64,000 nt of DNA from Roseateles_B flavus (GTDB lineage Bacteria; Pseudomonadota; Gammaproteobacteria; Burkholderiales; Burkholderiaceae_C). The stretch lies in the NCBI RefSeq assembly GCF_039872765.1, contig NZ_JBDPZC010000007.1, forward strand, positions 309,362 to 373,361, read 5' to 3'. Shown one piece after another: positions 58,912-64,000 of the stretch. Every line of letters starts with the position of its first letter. The first letter of the stretch is position 1. The notes beneath the pieces are model-generated. The model searched no databases, was not told where the DNA came from, and saw only the letters and a list, made by a program, of their open reading frames with translations. Made by a program: the position numbers and the translations under genes.

Positions 58912-61281
58912 ATGAGTTTTCCCCTGGGTTCCCTGACGGGTGCGGAGGACGCCGCCCCGGCCGACAAGGTCTACAAGCGCCAGCCCTCCAAGAAGGCCAG
59001 GCCGGCGCCCGCGCCGGCCAGCGCCTCGCTGCGCACGCCGCTGTGGCTGATCCTGGGTGGCCTCGCCTGGTGCCTGGTGCTGCTGGCCCTGCTGACGCAT
59101 GACCGCGGCGACGCCGCCTTCTCCATCGCCGGCAGCAAGGACCACGTGAGCAACCGCGTGGGCACCCTGGGCGCCTGGATTTCCGACCTCCTGCTCTTCG
59201 GCTTCGGCTACTCGGCCTGGTGGCTGATGCTGGTGGCGCTGCGTCGCTGGCTGGGCGGCCTGGCCGATGTGCTGCGCACCGAGCCGGTCTTCGACGAGAC
59301 CCCCGTCTGGCAGCGCCGCGGCCTCTGGGGGCTGGGCCTCGTGCTGCTGATGTGCGCCAGCTGCGCCCTGGAGTGGACGCGGCTCTACGGTTGGGAGGCG
59401 CGCCTGCCCGGCGCCCATGCGGGCGGCGTGCTGGGCTATGCGCTGGGCCCCTGGAGCATGAAGCTGCTGGGCTTTGCCGGCTCCGGGCTGGTCTGGATCG
59501 TGGCCCTGCTGGCCGGCAGCGCGCTGGCGCTGCAGTTCTCCTGGATGCGCCTGGCCGAGCTGATCGGCACCCGCATCGATGAATTCCGCCAGCGCAACGT
59601 CGACCGCCGCGAGGTGGCCGAGGACAAGCGCGTGGGCAAGAAGGCCAAGCGCGAGCGCGAGCAGGTCGTCGAGGTCGAGCGTCAGGTGGTCGAGGAACAC
59701 GTGCCCATCGTGATCGAGGCCCCGGTGGTCGAGGTGCCGCAGTCCACCCGCGTGGCCAAGGAGCGCCAGACCACGCTGTTCAGCGAGCTGGCCGACACCA
59801 AGCTGCCCCAGGTCGACCTGCTGGACGCCGCGCCGCCGCGCGTCGAGACGGTCACGCCCGAGTCGCTGGAGATGACCAGCCGCATGATCGAGAAGAAGCT
59901 GCGCGACTTCGGCGTCGAGGTGCGCGTGGTGGCGGCCTCGCCGGGCCCGGTGATCACGCGCTACGAGATCGAGCCGGCCACGGGCGTCAAGGGCTCGCAG
60001 ATCGTCAACCTCGCCAAGGACCTGGCCCGCTCGCTGAGCCTGGTCTCCATCCGCGTGGTCGAGACCATTCCGGGCAAGAACTACATGGCCCTGGAGCTGC
60101 CCAATGCGCGGCGCCAGACCATCCGCCTGTCCGAGATCCTGGGTTCGCAGATCTACGCCGACGCGCCCTCGCAGCTGACCATGGGCCTGGGCAAGGACAT
60201 CGTCGGCGCCCCCGTGGTGGCCGACCTCGCCAAGATGCCGCACTGCCTGGTGGCCGGCACCACCGGCTCGGGCAAGTCGGTGGGGATCAACGCCATGATC
60301 CTCTCGCTGCTCTATAAGGCCGAGGCGCGCGACGTGCGCCTGATCCTCATCGATCCCAAGATGCTGGAAATGAGCGTCTACGAGGGCATCCCGCATCTGC
60401 TGGCGCCTGTCGTGACGGACATGAAGCAGGCCGGCAACGCGCTGAACTGGTGCGTGGGCGAGATGGAGCGGCGCTACAAGTTCATGTCCAAGCTGGGCGT
60501 GCGCAACCTCGCCGGCTACAACAAGAAGATCGACGAGGCCAAGGAACGCGGCGAGAAGATAGCCAACCCCTTCAGCCTCACGCCCGAGCAGCCTGAGCCG
60601 CTGGAGCGCCTGCCCTTCATCGTCGTCGTGATCGACGAGCTGGCCGACCTGATGATGGTGGTCGGCAAGCAGATCGAGGAGCTGATCGCCCGCCTGGCCC
60701 AGAAGGCCCGCGCCGCCGGCATCCACCTGATCCTGGCCACGCAGCGGCCCTCGGTGGATGTGATCACCGGCCTGATCAAGGCCAACATCCCGACCCGCCT
60801 GTCCTTCCAGGTCTCCAGCAAGATCGACAGCCGCACCATCCTCGACCAGATGGGCGCCGAGGCCCTGCTGGGCATGGGTGACATGCTCTACATGGCCTCG
60901 GGCACCGGCCTGCCCACCCGCGTGCACGGCGCCTTCGTCAGCGACGACGAGGTGCACCGCGTCGTCGAGTACCTGAAGGCCCAGGGCGGCGAGCCCAACT
61001 ACATCGAGGGCATCCTCGAAGGCGGCGTGCTGGAGAGCGAGGGCGGCGGCGAGGGCGGCGGGGGAGGCGGCGGGGACGCCGAGGCCGACCCCATGTACGA
61101 CCAGGCCGTGGCCGTGGTGCTGCAGCACAAGCGAGCGTCCATTTCCCTGGTCCAGCGCCACCTGCGCATCGGCTACAACCGGGCCGCCCGCTTGCTGGAG
61201 CAGATGGAGAAATCCGGTCTGGTTGGCGGCATGGCCACCAACGGCAGCCGTGAACTGATCGTGCCCAAGCGAGACGAATGA
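58912..61281 (+). CDS. ftsK: DNA translocase FtsK
   Basis: The 789-residue protein has four N-terminal membrane segments (to about 215), a short charged linker (RREVAEDKRVGKKAKRERE) and the RecA-like motor. Walker A is GTTGSGKSVG (Lys-455) and Walker B VVVIDELADL. A Gly-rich spacer (about 705-722) precedes the gamma winged helix (SLVQRHLRIGYNRAARLLEQ) that reads KOPS. It anchors at the septum and pumps chromosome dimers to dif. It overlaps lolA by 4 nt. Confidence 0.97.
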   Translation: MSFPLGSLTGAEDAAPADKVYKRQPSKKARPAPAPASASLRTPLWLILGGLAWCLVLLALLTHDRGDAAFSIAGSKDHVSNRVGTLGAWISDLLLFGFGYSAWWLMLVALRRWLGGLADVLRTEPVFDETPVWQRRGLWGLGLVLLMCASCALEWTRLYGWEARLPGAHAGGVLGYALGPWSMKLLGFAGSGLVWIVALLAGSALALQFSWMRLAELIGTRIDEFRQRNVDRREVAEDKRVGKKAKREREQVVEVERQVVEEHVPIVIEAPVVEVPQSTRVAKERQTTLFSELADTKLPQVDLLDAAPPRVETVTPESLEMTSRMIEKKLRDFGVEVRVVAASPGPVITRYEIEPATGVKGSQIVNLAKDLARSLSLVSIRVVETIPGKNYMALELPNARRQTIRLSEILGSQIYADAPSQLTMGLGKDIVGAPVVADLAKMPHCLVAGTTGSGKSVGINAMILSLLYKAEARDVRLILIDPKMLEMSVYEGIPHLLAPVVTDMKQAGNALNWCVGEMERRYKFMSKLGVRNLAGYNKKIDEAKERGEKIANPFSLTPEQPEPLERLPFIVVVIDELADLMMVVGKQIEELIARLAQKARAAGIHLILATQRPSVDVITGLIKANIPTRLSFQVSSKIDSRTILDQMGAEALLGMGDMLYMASGTGLPTRVHGAFVSDDEVHRVVEYLKAQGGEPNYIEGILEGGVLESEGGGEGGGGGGGDAEADPMYDQAVAVVLQHKRASISLVQRHLRIGYNRAARLLEQMEKSGLVGGMATNGSRELIVPKRDE

Positions 61282-61922
61282 ACTTCCTGAATTTCAAGCC
61301 TTCCCGCCGCCTGCTGTGTGCCGTGGCCCTTCTTCTCGGGTCACTGCTGGGGTCAGGTCTTGCCCAGGCCGACGCCACCCAGTCGCTCAAGGACTTCGTG
61401 CGCGAGGTCAAGAGCGGCCGCGCCAGCTTCAGCCAGACCGTCACCGCACCAGACGGCAAGCGCAAGAAGACCTCCAGCGGCACCTTCGAATTCCAGCGCC
61501 CGAACCTCTTCCGCTTCCAGTACCAGAAGCCCTTCGAGCAGCTGATCGTGGGGGATGGCCAGAAGGTCTGGACCTTCGATCCGGACCTCAACCAGGCCAG
61601 CTCCCGCCGCATCGGCCAGGCCCTGTCCGGCACGCCGGCGGCGCTGCTGGCGGGGGGCAACGTCGAGAAGGACTTCGAGCTCAAGGCTCAGCCCAGCGAG
61701 GCCGGCGTGGACTGGGTCCTGGCCCTGCCGCGCCAGGCGGACGGCAACATCCAGCAGCTGCGCATCGGCTTCAAGGGCCGCGAGCTGGTCGCGCTGGAGG
61801 TGCTGGACGCCTTCGGACAGCGCTCCCTGATGCAGCTGAGCCAGCTGCAGACCAATGTGGCGATCGGTGCCGAGCGCTTCCGCTTCGAGGTCCCCAAGGG
61901 CGTGGACCTGCTGGAGCAATGA
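61278..61922 (+). CDS. lolA: Outer-membrane lipoprotein carrier protein LolA
   Basis: The 214-residue periplasmic chaperone moves lipoproteins from LolCDE to LolB. It has a signal peptide (cleavage after AQA, near residue 30) and FEFQRPNLFRFQYQKPFEQ, the hydrophobic half-barrel signature with conserved Arg. The codons GGG TCA GGT CTT at the end of the signal peptide are unlike the local high-GC usage and coincide with a copy of the dispersed repeat (61350-61362). The ftsK overlap (ATGA) implies coupling. Confidence 0.95.
   Translation: MNFLNFKPSRRLLCAVALLLGSLLGSGLAQADATQSLKDFVREVKSGRASFSQTVTAPDGKRKKTSSGTFEFQRPNLFRFQYQKPFEQLIVGDGQKVWTFDPDLNQASSRRIGQALSGTPAALLAGGNVEKDFELKAQPSEAGVDWVLALPRQADGNIQQLRIGFKGRELVALEVLDAFGQRSLMQLSQLQTNVAIGAERFRFEVPKGVDLLEQ
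61350..61362 (-). repeat. Dispersed repeat copy inside lolA
   Basis: The reverse complement of CAAGACCTGACCC (extended to CAAGACCTGACCCC) lies in frame in the signal-peptide region of lolA, where it encodes Gly-Ser-Gly-Leu with atypical codons. Confidence 0.6.
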
Positions 61923-61943
61923 GGGCGGGGCGCTGGCGGCAGC

Positions 61944-63308
61944 ATGTCTGAGAACGCTTCCCTGTTCGGCGACGAGCCGGCGCCCGAGGCACCGAAGTCC
62001 TCGCGGCTCGCGGCCTCGCCCGGCAAGGCCTACCAGCCCTTGCCGGAGCGCCTGCGGCCGCGCCATCTGGACGAAGTCATCGGCCAGCGCCAACTGCTGG
62101 GCGAGGGCATGCCCCTGCGCGTGGCCTTCGAGACCGGGCGCCTGCATTCCATGATCCTGTGGGGCCCGCCGGGCGTGGGCAAGACCACGCTGGCACGGCT
62201 GCTGGCCCAGGCCTTCGATGCGCAGTTCATCAGCATCTCCGCGGTGCTGGGCGGCGTGAAGGAGATCCGCGAGGCGGTCGAGCGCGCGCAGGTCGCGGCG
62301 GCTCAGGGCCGGCGCACCATCGTCTTCGTGGACGAGGTGCACCGCTTCAACAAGTCCCAGCAGGATGCCTTCCTGCCGCACGTGGAGTCCGGCCTCTTCA
62401 CCTTTATCGGCGCCACCACCGAAAATCCCTCCTTCGAGGTCAACTCGGCCTTGCTGTCCCGTGCCAGCGTGCATGTGCTCAAGTCCCTGGACGAGGAGGA
62501 CCTGCTGGCCCTGGTCCGCCGCGGCGAGGCCGCCCTGGCCTGCCCGCCCTTCACCGAGGCCGCCGCCAAGCGCCTGGTGGCCTATGCCGACGGCGATGCG
62601 CGGCGCCTGCTGAACGCGGTGGAGACCGCCGCGCAGCTGGCGCCCCCGGGCCTGGCCAGCATCGACGAGACCCAGCTCGAGCGCGCCCTGGGCGAGCAGC
62701 TGCGGCGCTACGACAAGGGCGGCGAGCAGTTCTACGACGTCATCTCGGCCCTGCACAAGTCCGTGCGCGGCTCGGACCCGGACGCCGCCCTGTACTGGTT
62801 CTGCCGCATGCTGGACGGCGGGGTCGACGCCCGCTACATCTCCCGCCGTCTGATCCGCATGGCCAGCGAGGACATCGGCCTGGCCGACCCCCGCGCGCTG
62901 CGGATCTGCCTGGACGCCGCAGACACCTACGAGCGCCTGGGCTCGCCCGAGGGAGAACTCACGCTGGCGCAGGCCGTGGTCTACCTGGCCATTGCGCCCA
63001 AGTCCAATGCGGTGTACACCGCCTACAAAGCCGCGCGGGCCCTGGTCAAGCAGGATGCCAGCCGGCCCGTGCCCCTGCATCTGCGCAATGCGCCGACCCG
63101 CTTGATGAAGGACCTGGGCTATGGGCATGAGTACCGCTACGCGCATGATTTCCCCGGCGCCTTCGTGGCCGGGGAGCAATACCTGCCGGACGGGCTGGAG
63201 GACCAGCGCTTCTACGAGCCCGTGCCACGCGGGCTGGAGATCCGCATCGGCGACCGCCTGGCCGAGTTGCGCCGTCTCAATGCCGAGGCGGGCGACGCCG
63301 AGGACTGA
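61944..63308 (+). CDS. rarA: Replication-associated recombination protein RarA (MgsA)
   Basis: The 454-residue AAA+ ATPase has RPRHLDEVIGQ, Walker A GPPGVGKTT (Lys-80), Walker B VFVDEVHRFNKSQQD and sensor 1 GATTENPSFE. The C-terminal tetramerisation part includes AIAPKSNAVYTAYKAA. It acts at stalled replication forks with SSB. It follows lolA by 21 bases in the conserved ftsK-lolA-rarA order. Confidence 0.96.
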   Translation: MSENASLFGDEPAPEAPKSSRLAASPGKAYQPLPERLRPRHLDEVIGQRQLLGEGMPLRVAFETGRLHSMILWGPPGVGKTTLARLLAQAFDAQFISISAVLGGVKEIREAVERAQVAAAQGRRTIVFVDEVHRFNKSQQDAFLPHVESGLFTFIGATTENPSFEVNSALLSRASVHVLKSLDEEDLLALVRRGEAALACPPFTEAAAKRLVAYADGDARRLLNAVETAAQLAPPGLASIDETQLERALGEQLRRYDKGGEQFYDVISALHKSVRGSDPDAALYWFCRMLDGGVDARYISRRLIRMASEDIGLADPRALRICLDAADTYERLGSPEGELTLAQAVVYLAIAPKSNAVYTAYKAARALVKQDASRPVPLHLRNAPTRLMKDLGYGHEYRYAHDFPGAFVAGEQYLPDGLEDQRFYEPVPRGLEIRIGDRLAELRRLNAEAGDAED

Positions 63309-63417
63309 GGCCTCACCCCCTGTTTCGGTCCTTGCGCCAGCGGGTTATCCCCAGCGAGCCGCTCCCGCGGCGCACTCCTAAAATCCGCGGCCATATGCTG
63401 AGTCCCTCCGGCACCCC

Positions 63418-63449
63418 AGCCCGCTGCTTCGAAGGTCGCGGGCTTTTTT
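63418..63449 (+). terminator. Intrinsic terminator between rarA and livH
   Basis: AGCCCGC, a 13-base loop and GCGGGCT are followed by TTTTT. It lies 109 bases after the rarA stop and 83 bases before livH, so it could be the rarA terminator or a livH leader terminator. Confidence 0.7.
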
Positions 63450-63531
63450 CTTGGGGCCCCGGAGACTCGGGCGCGCTCATCCCTGATCCGGTCGCCGTCT
63501 CCTCAGCACGGCAAGGAAGTGGAGTTTTTTG

Positions 63532-64000
63532 ATGGAAACATTCATCCAGCAGATCATCAACGGCCTGGTGCTCGGGAGCATGTATGCGCTCGTGGCCCTG
63601 GGCTACACCATGGTGTACGGCATCATCAACCTGATCAACTTCGCGCATGGCGAGATCCTCATGGTCGGGGCACTGGTGAGCTGGACCGTGGCCACGGCCC
63701 TGGCCGATTCCGGCCTGCCTGGCTGGGCACTCATGGCCATCGGCCTGCTGTGCGCCATCGTGATCTGCTCGGTGCTCAACTTCACCATCGAGAAGATCGC
63801 CTACCGCCCGCTGCGCAACGCGCCGCGCCTGGCGCCGCTGATCACGGCGATGGGCATGTCGCTGCTGCTGCAGACGTTGGCGATGATTGTGTGGAAGCCG
63901 AACCCGAAGCCCTTCCCGCTGCTGCTGCCCACCGAGCCCTTCAACCTGGGCGGCCCGGTGATCACGGTGACGCAGGTGCTGATCCTGGTGCTGACGGTGG
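63532..64000 (+). CDS. livH: Branched-chain amino acid ABC transporter permease LivH (C-terminus cut by window)
   Basis: The visible 156 codons (METFIQQIINGLVLGSMYAL at the start) match LivH, the inner-membrane permease of the high-affinity Leu/Ile/Val ABC importer, with conserved INLINFAHGEI near residue 38. Four hydrophobic segments are seen before the edge. GGAG seven bases before ATG 63532 sets the start. The stop of a 45-codon upstream frame overlaps the start as TGATG. The rest of the liv operon should follow outside the window. Confidence 0.93.
   Translation, partial: METFIQQIINGLVLGSMYALVALGYTMVYGIINLINFAHGEILMVGALVSWTVATALADSGLPGWALMAIGLLCAIVICSVLNFTIEKIAYRPLRNAPRLAPLITAMGMSLLLQTLAMIVWKPNPKPFPLLLPTEPFNLGGPVITVTQVLILVLTV

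Noticed and set aside
58165..61161. 998-codon open frame on the minus strand opposite the Crp-type gene and ftsK
   Set aside because: His/Gln/Ala-rich shadow of ftsK and the regulator; no ribosome-binding site or motif.

Overview
The window is high-GC DNA that is almost entirely protein-coding. It reads as chromosome of a free-living betaproteobacterium of the order Burkholderiales, in the broad Leptothrix/Rubrivivax/Roseateles neighbourhood. The reasons are the ftsK-lolA-rarA block next to trxB and a Crp-type regulator, DUF3717/DUF1289 and DUF1294 proteins typical of that order, a PEP-CTERM accessory gene (prsT), and strong GC bias at third positions. The genus cannot be fixed from the sequence. 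About 58 protein genes are called, two of them cut by the window ends. I see no rRNA, tRNA, CRISPR array, complete insertion sequence or prophage.

Layout. 1-3.4 kb: an exported protein cut by the left edge and the TPR lipoprotein PrsT, both linked to PEP-CTERM/exosortase biology. 3.4-9.3 kb: yajQ diverging from murB, then argG, a SUOX-fold periplasmic protein and a hybrid histidine kinase packed head to tail. 9.5-18.5 kb: acyl-CoA ligase, prolyl oligopeptidase with a small GNAT protein, YaeQ, an exported coiled-coil protein, a lone receiver domain, a phosphofructokinase, an SDR and two small membrane proteins. 18.5-23.6 kb: M48 protease, PCD and rsgA overlapping by 4 nt each, then orn and a pabB-pabC fusion. 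23.6-26.3 kb: a remarkable 899-residue protein with a histone H1-like tail, a SWIM zinc finger and a SNF2 helicase core whose catalytic motifs are all degraded. 26.4-29.4 kb: a DEAD-box RNA helicase with a long leader, followed by a cold-shock-domain/DUF1294 protein. 29.4-34 kb: GNAT, CYTH, pyrD, DAHP synthase, rpiA and a hypothetical. 34-43.6 kb: secreted M4 metalloprotease, soluble histidine kinase, mnmC, beta-CASP nuclease and a second DEAD-box helicase (rhlE) whose promoter runs straight into an intrinsic terminator. 43.6-48.3 kb: ettA and a Spy-like protein with its response regulator/kinase pair. 48.3-54.2 kb: MATE exporter, DUF3717-DUF1289, trpS, purN, DUF1345, DUF1653, rsmB. 54.2-58 kb: fatty acid desaturase, DUF3016, ribosomal proteins L33 and L28, trxB. 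58-64 kb: Crp-type regulator, ftsK, lolA, rarA and the start of a branched-chain amino acid permease (livH).

Most genes are housekeeping. RNA metabolism recurs: orn, two DEAD-box helicases, a cold-shock-domain protein, a beta-CASP nuclease, mnmC, rsmB, rsgA, ettA, L28 and L33. Signal transduction is also frequent: three histidine kinases, two stand-alone receiver or response-regulator proteins, a Crp-type regulator and the c-di-GMP-linked YajQ. The best candidates for something undescribed are the H1-tail/SWIM/dead-SNF2 protein, the rhlE leader terminator, the translationally coupled SUOX-fold/kinase pair, and a dispersed short repeat (CAAGACCTGACCC) found in four exact copies, one of them inside the lolA signal-peptide codons.
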